Assembly: GCF_001455965.1 (NCBI RefSeq)
Contig: NZ_LKKO01000001.1
Coordinates: forward strand, 62,001-126,000
Reading direction: 5' to 3'
Length of the DNA stretch: 64,000 nt
From: Methylobacterium sp. GXS13
GTDB lineage: Bacteria; Pseudomonadota; Alphaproteobacteria; Rhizobiales; Beijerinckiaceae
Shown piece by piece: positions 49,630 through 57,481 of this stretch; positions within the stretch are counted from its first letter, which is position 1, and every line of letters begins with the position of its first letter. The position numbers were made by a program, and so were the translations under genes. The notes beneath the pieces were generated by a model. The model had not been told where the DNA came from. It searched no databases and saw only the letters and a program-made list of their open reading frames with translations.

Positions 49630-51924
49630 CTAGGCAGCTACAAGACGGTGCCGAAGGCCGCCGCCGCCAGACGCTTCGCGGTAGAGTTCTACCTCGCGCT
49701 GGAGATACAGAGGCGGCAGCGGAACGGGCCTGGCAACCGCCCTGCGAGCCTCAGGGACGTCACGGCGCCCCCGACGCCTCGAACCACGGCGAGACAGCTG
49801 ATGGGCCGCCTGAGCCGCCCTGGCGAGCTCCTCGCAGGCAGCGTCGACAAGCGCGCGATCCCCATCGGCGGGACGCCCCGACTGCAGGTCGCAGAACTCC
49901 TCGAACGGTTGCTCGATGCGGCCCTGGTCGACGACCGTCCACCACCACGTGGCCGTCGCCGTCTCGATGGTGGCGTGGAATGGTGTCGCCGAGATCACCC
50001 TGACTGTTCTGGCCTGGACCGCCGTGGGCTGTTCGGCAGGCTGCAGGGCGGCGGTGGGGGCAATGGCAGGGGGAGACCCTTCTGGGACTATAGAAGGCCG
50101 TGACACGAATGACGGGATTTCGACTGCCTCCACCTGGATGGCCTCCGGCGGCGCGTCCACCGTTTCGAGGGTGGCGATTCCGTCCGGGTGGGCGTCTGCC
50201 TCGGCGATCGCCCGCTCGACGCGGGACACGTTGCAATCGAGTTGTCGTGCGCACTCGGCGACCGTCAGCCCCGCGATGCGCATCCACCACGCCTGCCGGC
50301 CCATAAAGAGTCGGGCTTCGGCCTTCTCGTCGCGCGTCTTGCGGTCCGGGGAACGCAGGGCGCGGCTGCGGCGCTGGCGCTCTGCCGGCGTCAGCGCGGG
50401 CAGGCCTGCGGGGCGGAGAATCCGCAGGCCGATCTCCCGAGCCTCCTCGTCCGTGACGATGAGCTTCTCGGCGATCGTTGCTGGGTGGTAGTCATAGAAG
50501 GCGGGGCGAATGTCGCCCTCCCAATCGACGGTCTCGCCGGAGAGGTGCGCGAGCATCCCTCGCTCGACGCCTGACAACGTGCCCGCGAGTTCCCTGACGG
50601 GCTGCCCGACGAGCGGGCCAAGGTACTCGGCCCAGGACTGCGCGTCGCCACCCTCAGTCTGTGACAGCGCCACCGCCATCGCGAGGTACCACCAATCCCG
50701 TTTCTTATGCTCCTTGAACCAGGCGAACCCACGGTGCTCCAGAACCGCCATCAGGTCTTTGCGGATCAGCACCCACTTCGATCCGTACGCGCGGCGCGGA
50801 CGCGACGCGCGAGGAGCCTGGATGGCGTTCGGGTTGGCCTCGCGCGCTGCCTTGCGTTCCTGGCGCAGTGCCCGGAGTTGGGCGCGCGTCAGGGGCAGTG
50901 CCGCATCGCATAGGCCGTTGAAGTCGACGGCGTGGATGTCGCCGATCGAGGCCGGCCACGCACAGCGCGCCATACGGCCGTTCTTCGAATTGATGCTGCC
51001 CCAAAGGCGCAGGACGCGGGCCGGATCGGAGGCGGCACGGTCGAGGCCGAGGTTCTTGAGGGTTCGCCACAGAGGCAGCATCCTCTCGGTCCAAGCCACT
51101 TCGTAGGCGTCCGGCTCGCGGCGCCCGCGGCGTGCGAACGGGTTGCCAGCGTCGTCGAGCTGGGGCCCGCGCAGCGCCTTCATCAATGCGCGCCACCGCT
51201 TCATGGCCAGCGCATTGAGGCCGCGCACGGTCCAGACGACGTGGCAGCCTGACCCCGAGTCCGTGATGTACGACGGGACCGGCAGGCCGGCGGCCGCGAT
51301 GACGTAAAGGACGATCACGATGACCTCGTCCAACTCGTTCTCGGCGAATGGCAGCGGCTGGCCATGGCGGTCCACACCGCGGAAATCGAGGTCCCACCAC
51401 GCACTGCAGACGGCCTCGACGCAGCCGGTATGGCGGCGGAAGCTGAAGCGATGCTGGGAGAGATACTGCGGGTCGGCGGCGGCGAGGTGCTCTCGCAGGG
51501 CGCGGCTGGAGTTCGCGACCATGCCCTCGATCCAACCCGCTGCGGTCTCGGATGCGAACGCGATGCGCCCTCGCGCGCCGAAACAGTGCGCGACGCCGAT
51601 GTGCCAGAGCATCAGCGCGAGTCGGTCGGATGGGGACGGAAGGGGGGTGTCGGGCACGTGTAGCAGGATCCGCGGTGATGTCTCCAGAACAGCACTCCCG
51701 TCGACCTGAGCAGCAGACCATATTCGCAGGTTACCTACAAACGGTAGGGCTTGCGACGAACTGCTGAGGCCTCCCCACCCTCGGAAGCCACCAACCCGAC
51801 CCCGGGACGTCCCGCCCCGAACGGAGGCGCCGCATGCCGATCGGCACGTCATGCCGGCGAATCGGTGGACGTGCGCGGGAGGCTCTCCATATCCTCCGAG
51901 CGTCACCTCGATCAGGACACGCAC
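49630..51924 (-). CDS. primase/replication-type protein, up to 764 aa
   Basis: Residues about 215-320 resemble the catalytic core of archaeo-eukaryotic-type primases on mobile elements: YITDSGSGCHVVWTVRGLNA, then DPARVLRLWGSINSKNGRMA. A helicase-loader or HTH-like part follows (LTVAECARQLDCNVSRVERA), then a Pro/Glu-rich linker and a basic tail. The first 60 residues from GTG 51924 look atypical, so the true start may be downstream. Role inferred as element replication. Confidence 0.6.
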   Translation of the reverse strand: MRVLIEVTLGGYGEPPAHVHRFAGMTCRSACGASVRGGTSRGRVGGFRGWGGLSSSSQALPFVGNLRIWSAAQVDGSAVLETSPRILLHVPDTPLPSPSDRLALMLWHIGVAHCFGARGRIAFASETAAGWIEGMVANSSRALREHLAAADPQYLSQHRFSFRRHTGCVEAVCSAWWDLDFRGVDRHGQPLPFAENELDEVIVIVLYVIAAAGLPVPSYITDSGSGCHVVWTVRGLNALAMKRWRALMKALRGPQLDDAGNPFARRGRREPDAYEVAWTERMLPLWRTLKNLGLDRAASDPARVLRLWGSINSKNGRMARCAWPASIGDIHAVDFNGLCDAALPLTRAQLRALRQERKAAREANPNAIQAPRASRPRRAYGSKWVLIRKDLMAVLEHRGFAWFKEHKKRDWWYLAMAVALSQTEGGDAQSWAEYLGPLVGQPVRELAGTLSGVERGMLAHLSGETVDWEGDIRPAFYDYHPATIAEKLIVTDEEAREIGLRILRPAGLPALTPAERQRRSRALRSPDRKTRDEKAEARLFMGRQAWWMRIAGLTVAECARQLDCNVSRVERAIAEADAHPDGIATLETVDAPPEAIQVEAVEIPSFVSRPSIVPEGSPPAIAPTAALQPAEQPTAVQARTVRVISATPFHATIETATATWWWTVVDQGRIEQPFEEFCDLQSGRPADGDRALVDAACEELARAAQAAHQLSRRGSRRRGRRDVPEARRAVARPVPLPPLYLQREVELYREASGGGGLRHRLVAA

Positions 51925-52594
51925 CGCCGCGCAGGCTCGGCCCTTTTGACGAGGGATGGCGAAGCGCGATGCGGACGACGGCTTGGACTGGCGCGGATGG
52001 TGCGCCGGCCCTGCTCAATAAGCAGTTAGGGTATAGACTTCTCCCGAGCGCGAGGCTGACGTCCATTTATCTCCTTCCTGGGACCTACCAGCCGCTACTA
52101 CTCGGCGACTGCCGGCTGGAAGCTTGTCGGACTTCGATCTTTCTCTTGATGAACCTAGTCGTCGCCAAGACCCGCCGGCGGGTCCTTGCCATGCTTGGTC
52201 GCGGGTCACGATCCCCGCCGCGTTGGATCGCACTATGCGGGCCTCGTCCAGCCTGGCGTGCTTCCTGTGATGACGCGAGGCTTCGTCGGCAGAGGCTCGG
52301 GACGAGGAGGCACAGGGTTCGGCTTGCGGGGGCTCAGCGGCGTGGTCCCCATCATCCGAGCTCGGTTGCTGTCAGCGCCCGCCCGTCGATCAGGGCTGAC
52401 AGGATGTTGGCGCACCTAGGATCACCGACGAGCGCACCGATTTTGGAGAGCGGATGACCGGACGACATTGGCCGATCCTACACCAGCTCCGAACTTAGCG
52501 CATCGCACGATGCTTCGGCCGGGACCAAAGCGTTCGCGGCTGACATGCGGCTGCGTCAGGTTCAGATTCCAGGCGAATGAGATGGAGAACGCGC
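51925..52594. other. 670-bp stretch without a convincing gene
   Basis: Short frames on both strands lack normal codon use or ribosome sites. A dyad TGTCAGC (52370-52376) / GCTGACA (52395-52401) is the only clear structure. Possibly decayed sequence or the control region of the primase-like gene. Confidence 0.4.
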
Positions 52595-52927
52595 ATGCAC
52601 ACGCTCTGCCTACGCCACACCATCGGCCCGAACCGGATCGATGCTTTTCGCATCTATGTCGAGGATCAGACACCGGTAATGTGTGACTACGGCAGCCGCT
52701 TCGTCCGCTACTACCATTCGACCGACTTCGCGAGCCCGACGAACGTAGGCTACGGGCTGATCGAGTTCGAGACGCTTGCCCAGTACGAGCGCTACCGAGA
52801 GGTGCTGGCCGCCGCCCCAACGCATCGACGCCACGCCGCCGCGCTCACTGAGAACGGGGCGCTACTTGCCATCGACCAGTCGTTCATCCGGCACCGCGAC
52901 TACGCCGAAGGATCGGCGTCGGCGTAA
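52595..52927 (+). CDS. NIPSNAP-like protein, 110 aa
   Basis: ATG 52595 after GGAGAACG. HTLCLRHTIGPNRIDAFRIY and the later NVGYGLIEFETLAQYERYRE with VLAAAP match the ferredoxin-like NIPSNAP fold (first strand, F/Y dimer strand, R-Y-R helix). Small dimeric alpha/beta-barrel proteins; reaction unknown. It stands alone on the plus strand. Confidence 0.65.
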   Translation: MHTLCLRHTIGPNRIDAFRIYVEDQTPVMCDYGSRFVRYYHSTDFASPTNVGYGLIEFETLAQYERYREVLAAAPTHRRHAAALTENGALLAIDQSFIRHRDYAEGSASA

Positions 52928-53016
52928 GGGGGGCCATGACGCGCTGACGATGTGACACATAAATTCATAAGTTTGTACCATGGCTTGAGTTTCGCACACC
53001 GTCCCCTGGCGAAACC

Positions 53017-53301
53017 TCAGCTCGACGTTAGACCCGGCGCGGGATCCATCACCCCGGTCGATGATCGAAACGTGCCGTGCCCGTGCGTAACAGGCCTAAA
53101 ACGACGTGCCTTTACGACACGGCCTGTGTTTTCCGGTCGAGGCCGAAGGGACGGAACGGCGTCCCGCGCGCGACTCACAGACCGTGGACCCGACGTCCTC
53201 GGGGTTGCAGACGGCGCGCCGCCAGGGCTGACACGCGCCTCGGTCAGACGGACCAGGATGTCCCAGGTGCCCTCCGGTGCACCGCTCGGAAGTTCGGCCA
53301 T
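53017..53301 (-). CDS. small hypothetical protein, 94 aa
   Basis: ATG 53301 has a good GGGAGGCGAGGA site. The start MAELPSGAPEGTWDILVRLT reads well; the rest is Ser/Arg/Pro-rich and may be read-through of a decayed end. FixK-like box 8 lies 57 bp upstream. Uncertain as a gene. Confidence 0.4.
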   Translation of the reverse strand: MAELPSGAPEGTWDILVRLTEARVSPGGAPSATPRTSGPRSVSRARDAVPSLRPRPENTGRVVKARRFRPVTHGHGTFRSSTGVMDPAPGLTSS

Positions 53302-53358
53302 TCCTCGCCTCCCTTCGTAACCAAGGCCCGACGTTAACTCTCCCGTGACCCGCCGTCC

Positions 53359-53372
53359 TTGATCCAGCGCAA
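53359..53372. promoter_or_regulatory. FixK/FNR-like box 8
   Basis: TTGATCCAGCGCAA, identical to boxes 4 and 6. It lies 50 bp before 53423 (plus) and 57 bp before 53301 (minus). Confidence 0.7.
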
Positions 53373-53422
53373 GGCCGTGCCGGACAGCGATGGCACCCTG
53401 CCCCGGCAGGAGAGGCACCGGG

Positions 53423-53662
53423 ATGACGCCAGCCGCGACCATGACCGATCCGCTACCCGTGCGGGACGCGGCAAAGGTGCCGGGATGGAGGGCGATCCTG
53501 CCGGCGCTCCCGCTCGCGGGCTTAGCATCGACATCGAGGACTGACATCCATGGCGTCGGGGCGGTCCCTGGCGCGATGCTGAACGACGTTCGCCTTGCCC
53601 TTCGGGCGCGTGGTTGGGCCCGGTACTACGCTTGGTACAATCAGAACGCGGACCCTCTGTAG
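53423..53662 (+). CDS. possible small protein, 79 aa
   Basis: ATG 53423 after AGGAGAGG. MTDPLPVRDAAKVPGWRAIL is plausible protein; the second half (MLNDVRLALRARGWARYYAW) seems unrelated, as if two short pieces were joined. It is downstream of FixK-like box 8. Low confidence. Confidence 0.35.
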   Translation: MTPAATMTDPLPVRDAAKVPGWRAILPALPLAGLASTSRTDIHGVGAVPGAMLNDVRLALRARGWARYYAWYNQNADPL

Positions 53663-53672
53663 GATCCTACCG

Positions 53673-54197
53673 ATGCCTTGGATGGTCCGACTGCGCGCCC
53701 ACGATGGCGGAGAGATCCTGGAGAGGGCGAGCTTCGGCTCGCCGTCCGCTGCCATGGACGCTTACAGGCTCCTGCTCCGCCGCGAGGACCTCATCGGCGA
53801 GCCGCTCACGGCCGTGTTCAAGCCGCCCCGCGGAGCGACCGGGAGCGACGGGAACACCTCTAACTGGTTCTCCCGGTTCGACCGCGAGCTCGGGCAAGGT
53901 CGAATCGGGCCGGACGACCCGCGTCTCGACCCGTTCGCCAATTCCAACGACGCCTACGGCGCGGTGAACAGCCCGGCGCCGAAGCCGCCGGCGCCCGTGG
54001 ACTGGGAGGCGGACGGGCGCCCCTTCGCGGAGGTCCTCAAGGACTGGGCCCGGACCCGGGGCGGCCGGAACGCGGCGGCGGCCGTTCGGCGCGTGGGGCG
54101 CAAGACGTTCGACGGCTGGTGCGGCGGCCGGGGTGCGGCACAGGAGGCCATGGCCCGTCGCCTGATGACCCTGGCGGACCGCTCAGGCAGTCGGTGA
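53673..54197 (+). CDS. hypothetical protein at the right end of island B, 174 aa
   Basis: MPWMVRLRAHDGGEILERAS opens a beta/alpha N-terminal part; a Pro-rich linker (NSPAPKPPAPVDWEADGRPF) leads to a helical basic C-terminal domain (VLKDWARTRGGRNAAAAVRR, VGRKTFDGWCGG) that could bind DNA. It is the last gene before the right att, oriented toward it, like the 21054 gene at the left att. Confidence 0.6.
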   Translation: MPWMVRLRAHDGGEILERASFGSPSAAMDAYRLLLRREDLIGEPLTAVFKPPRGATGSDGNTSNWFSRFDRELGQGRIGPDDPRLDPFANSNDAYGAVNSPAPKPPAPVDWEADGRPFAEVLKDWARTRGGRNAAAAVRRVGRKTFDGWCGGRGAAQEAMARRLMTLADRSGSR

Positions 54198-54212
54198 GCC
54201 CGGGTCCGGAAT

Positions 54213-54256
54213 GGGGCCGTAACCCCCCGAAACGGGGCCGATTGGGCTCGAACGGG
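54213..54256 (+). repeat. right inner-end repeats of island B
   Basis: GGGGCCGTAAC (54213-54223) and CTCGAACGGG (54247-54256), followed by a second partial TCGAACGGGG. Same order and orientation as 21818-21864 at the other end. Confidence 0.45.
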
Positions 54257-54337
54257 ATCGAACGGGGATGCACGGTTTCGCGCTAAACCGTTGGAGGGGT
54301 CGGCGGTCCCCTGGGACCGCCGACCCCGCGCCCTGCG

Positions 54338-54386
54338 TTGCCAAGGTTGGGGTCGAGGGTTCGAATCCCTTCGCCCGCTCCAGTTT
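54338..54386 (+). other. att site: 49-bp 3' end of tRNA-Gly(GCC), right end of island B
   Basis: Identical to 21715-21763. The 5' tRNA half is absent (the preceding 54296-54325 is a GC hairpin with GGTCGGCGGTCCC arms). The tRNA-type terminator follows only on this side at native spacing, so the right flank is the chromosomal side. Confidence 0.85.
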
Positions 54387-54408
54387 TCCTTCCCAACCGG
54401 ATCTTCGC

Positions 54409-54432
54409 AAAACGCCCGCATGGGCGTTTTTT
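54409..54432 (+). terminator. rho-independent terminator beyond the right att
   Basis: AAAACGCCC, loop GCAT, GGGCGTTTT, then more T: a 9-bp stem with a six-T tract. Likely the original terminator of the tRNA-Gly gene. Confidence 0.8.
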
Positions 54433-54593
54433 GCTTTTCGGACTACCGAGTCTCGGTATCAAACGCCTTCGGTCCGTGACCCGGAACGGGCCGACTGCCT
54501 ATTCTTCGACGCTTTCGGGGATCGGGATCCTGGCCAACCGAAATCCGGCGCCGAATTGCCTTTCTCTGCGAAGAGCCCGCGGCGGCTGCGGGC

Positions 54594-54794
54594 TCAGCCG
54601 CGTGTGCCGTCTGCGAAATGTTCACGGATCCAGCACTCCCCGGAGATCCGGGCACCGTTCTGCGTGACGAAGGCGTAGGGCGAGTGCTCGACCACCGCGC
54701 CGCCACCGGCCCGGATGATCCAGCGGTAGCACCGCGGATCGCTCGCGCAGGGAATGACTTCGACGCTGTGGGCGGGTATCAGACCAATCGACAT
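54594..54794 (-). CDS. small hypothetical protein, 66 aa
   Basis: ATG 54794. SIGLIPAHSVEVIPCASDPR, WIIRAGGGAVVEHSPYAFVT and ARISGECWIREHF give a compact beta-rich protein with three Cys. Codon use fits the chromosome. Family unknown; first gene of the core side. Confidence 0.55.
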   Translation of the reverse strand: MSIGLIPAHSVEVIPCASDPRCYRWIIRAGGGAVVEHSPYAFVTQNGARISGECWIREHFADGTRG

Positions 54795-55046
54795 GGCCTG
54801 TTAACGTGCCACACAGGATTTCCGCTCCAAGGCACTGCGCCGCACGGTTACTTAAGTGTGCAATCGCACGCTCGTACAAATTGCATCGACTGTTCGGGGA
54901 CGACGAAGATCTGAGCGCCGCATCGGTTCGACCAGATGGTCGCACCCGGATGCGACCCGCCATTTCCTGACGTGGCTCAAAGACTTGCAAGACCGCCTCC
55001 GATCTCTTTCGTGGGTGAATCCCGACTCCGCAGCAGAGGACACGGC

Positions 55047-55289
55047 ATGCCGATCAACGCGCTCAACGACCGCAAGAAGCTGTCAAGCGATTTCAACGAG
55101 GCCAACGACGCATTCATCGACGAGGTGCTGAAAGCCCTCCAGGCCGGGCAGATTCCGATGGATCTGGCCCGCGCCTACCTCGCGCATCCGGTCGCGATGA
55201 TGCACACGGATGGTGCCCAGGCGGTAGCCAACTACTTCGACCGGATGCTTGCGCAGCGGCCGAACATCGACTGGATGCCCGGCGATTGA
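55047..55289 (+). CDS. small hypothetical protein, 80 aa
   Basis: ATG 55047 with AGAGGA upstream. SDFNEANDAFIDEVLKALQA and DLARAYLAHPVAMMHTDGAQ are helical and acidic. Family unknown. Followed after 28 bp by another small gene in the same direction. Confidence 0.6.
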   Translation: MPINALNDRKKLSSDFNEANDAFIDEVLKALQAGQIPMDLARAYLAHPVAMMHTDGAQAVANYFDRMLAQRPNIDWMPGD

Positions 55290-55317
55290 TCGGCTCGGGC
55301 CGAGAAAGGGATAGCGG

Positions 55318-55533
55318 ATGACCGTCGACGAGGTCGAAGACCTGAAGCGCGCGCGCGGCGCCTTGGCGCGACAGAGGAACGCCATCGCCAAGCGGCTGGG
55401 CGGCCTCGACGTCGCCCCGATTTCCATGGCCGAGGATCTAACCCGGACCCTGCTGGCGATCGAGGCCGTCGACCGCGCCCTGGTCGATGCCGGGCAGCCC
55501 CACGTCGATATCGGTGCGTCGCACGACGACTAG
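55318..55533 (+). CDS. small hypothetical protein, 71 aa
   Basis: MTVDEVEDLKRARGALARQR and MAEDLTRTLLAIEAVDRALV indicate a helical, charged protein. GGGATAG-like site before the ATG. Unknown function; possibly co-transcribed with 55047. Confidence 0.55.
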   Translation: MTVDEVEDLKRARGALARQRNAIAKRLGGLDVAPISMAEDLTRTLLAIEAVDRALVDAGQPHVDIGASHDD

Positions 55534-55617
55534 CCGGAGGGCGCCCGGCGCCCGCCACGACCTTGCGCACCGCTCCCGGGCGGGCATACAGGCGGAACGG
55601 TGCGAGGAGACCCGACC

Positions 55618-56898
55618 ATGACCGACCGCCTGCCCGGCTTCAACACCCTGGCGATCCATGCCGGCGCCGCCCCAGACGCAGCTACAGGCGCGCGGGCGAC
55701 CCCGATCTACCAGACCACGAGCTTCGTGTTCGACGATGTCGACCACGCCGCCTCGCTGTTCGGGCTCCAGGCCTTCGGCAACATCTACTCGCGGATCACC
55801 AACCCGACCAACGCCGTGCTGGAAGAGCGCATTGCGGCGCTCGAAGGTGGCACGGCGGCACTCGCCGTGGCCTCAGGCCACGCCGCCGAGTTCCTGACCA
55901 TGCACGCTTTGATGCAGCCGGGGGACGAGTTCGTCGCCTCCAACAAGCTGTATGGCGGCTCGATCAACCAGTTCAACCACTCGTACAAGAACTTCGGCTG
56001 GTCGGTGGCCTGGGCCGACAACGACGACCCGGCCTCGTTCGAGGCCGCGATCACGCCGCGCACCAAGGCGATTTTTTGCGAGTCCATCGCCAATCCCGGC
56101 GGGGTCATCACCGATATCGCGGCGCTTTCGCAGGTCGCCAAAAAGCACAACATCCCGCTGGTCGTCGACAACACCATGGCGACGCCATACCTGATCCGGC
56201 CGTTCGAGCACGGAGCCGACATCGTCGTGCACTCGGCTACCAAGTTCCTGGGCGGCCACGGCAATTCGATCGGCGGCCTGATCGTCGACGGCGGCTCGTT
56301 CCAATGGGCGGGCGACGCGCGCTATCCGATGATGAGCCAGCCCCGGCCGGAATATTCCGGCATGGTGCTTGCCGAGACCTTCGGCAATTTTGGGTTCGCC
56401 ATCGCGTGCCGGGTGCTCGGCCTGCGCGATCTCGGACCATCCCTGTCGCCGTTCAACGCTTTCCTGATTCTCAACGGCATCGAGACCCTGCCGCTGCGGA
56501 TGCAGCGCCATTCCGACAACGCCCTGGTGGTGGCCAAGCATCTGGCGCAACACGACGCCGTGGCCTGGGTGAGCTATCCGGGCCTGGAGACCGATCGCTA
56601 CCACGCGCTGGCGAAGCGCTACACGCCCAACGGCGCCGGCGCGGTCTTCACCTTCGGGCTGAAGGGCGGCTACGAGGCCGGCGTGAAGCTCGTCTCCAAC
56701 CTGCAACTGTTCTCGCATCTCGCCAATATCGGCGACACCCGCTCGCTGGTGATCCACCCGGCCTCGACCACGCACCGCCAGCTCACCGACGCCCAGAAAA
56801 CCGCCGCCGGGGCGGGGCCGGAGGTTGTGCGGCTGTCGATCGGGCTTGAGGATCCGGCGGATCTGATCGAAGATCTGGACGGCGCGCTGAGAGCGTGA
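55618..56898 (+). CDS. metY: O-acetylhomoserine sulfhydrylase (aminocarboxypropyltransferase)
   Basis: Protein of 426 aa, the usual length. PLP-dependent Cys/Met metabolism fold: FNTLAIHAGAAPDAATGARA, YSRITNPTNAVLEERIAALE, Asp in PLVVDNTMATPYLIRP, and the PLP lysine in HSATKFLGGHGNSIGGLIV. It makes homocysteine from O-acetylhomoserine and sulfide in methionine synthesis. The FLGGHGNSIGG form and length favour metY over metZ. ATG 55618 has GAGGAG nine bases upstream; GTG 55600 is less likely. Confidence 0.9.
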   Translation: MTDRLPGFNTLAIHAGAAPDAATGARATPIYQTTSFVFDDVDHAASLFGLQAFGNIYSRITNPTNAVLEERIAALEGGTAALAVASGHAAEFLTMHALMQPGDEFVASNKLYGGSINQFNHSYKNFGWSVAWADNDDPASFEAAITPRTKAIFCESIANPGGVITDIAALSQVAKKHNIPLVVDNTMATPYLIRPFEHGADIVVHSATKFLGGHGNSIGGLIVDGGSFQWAGDARYPMMSQPRPEYSGMVLAETFGNFGFAIACRVLGLRDLGPSLSPFNAFLILNGIETLPLRMQRHSDNALVVAKHLAQHDAVAWVSYPGLETDRYHALAKRYTPNGAGAVFTFGLKGGYEAGVKLVSNLQLFSHLANIGDTRSLVIHPASTTHRQLTDAQKTAAGAGPEVVRLSIGLEDPADLIEDLDGALRA

Positions 56899-56964
56899 AG
56901 CGGCGTCCGAAACCCGAGAACCTCGCCGTAGGGCTGAAAGTCCTTCGGCTACGGTAGCTTGCCG

Positions 56965-57477
56965 TCAGTGCTGACGGCGCCAGGCCTCCGTTTCGCGGAC
57001 GGTCTCCTCGACCTCTTCGCGATTCGAACGCCAGCGATAAGCGCTTGGCAATTCGCGATTCTCCAGGAAGGCCGACATGATCGCGACGACGTCCCGCGTC
57101 GACAGCACCTCATTCGCCCGAACGGTCACCTGATAGCCGTTCGTCTCGATACGCGCGGGCTTCGCCGCGCCCTGTCCCGGCCTCCCGGCGACGAGATGCT
57201 GAAACGGACGACGCAGGTCCATGCCGCCGTTTCCATCTCGGACATACACGCGCCGCTCCACGGTGATCCGACTCTCGCCGGTTTTGGCGTCGCGGCCGCC
57301 CGCGGCCTGAACGTAGTCTCCCCATCCGTCGGGGCAGTCTTCCTCGAGGATCATGAACCCGCATCCGGCCTGCGGGCACAGCGCCGCGGCTGTCTCGGCG
57401 ATATCCTCCGGGCGAGGCGCCCGGATCTTGAAATCTCCTTCGGCGGTAAGAATGAAGCGGCGTGCGCTGCCGACCAT
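56965..57477 (-). CDS. hypothetical protein, 170 aa
   Basis: Begins MVGSARRFILTAEGDFKIRA. It contains a Cys/Asp-rich stretch (LCPQAGCGFMILEEDCPDGW), a basic middle and a helical end (EVEETVRETEAWRRQH). Soluble; family unknown. It starts 4 bp after the stop of the acyl-CoA dehydrogenase gene, so it may be co-transcribed. Confidence 0.65.
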   Translation of the reverse strand: MVGSARRFILTAEGDFKIRAPRPEDIAETAAALCPQAGCGFMILEEDCPDGWGDYVQAAGGRDAKTGESRITVERRVYVRDGNGGMDLRRPFQHLVAGRPGQGAAKPARIETNGYQVTVRANEVLSTRDVVAIMSAFLENRELPSAYRWRSNREEVEETVRETEAWRRQH

Positions 57478-57481
57478 CCCG

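Noticed and set aside
1..54386. Intact prophage
   Set aside because: No terminase, portal, capsid, tail or lysis genes were seen; only phage-type regulatory, replication and accessory genes.
53954..54421. Same kind of minus-strand frames over the right att
   Set aside because: Same artefact from the second tRNA-Gly fragment.
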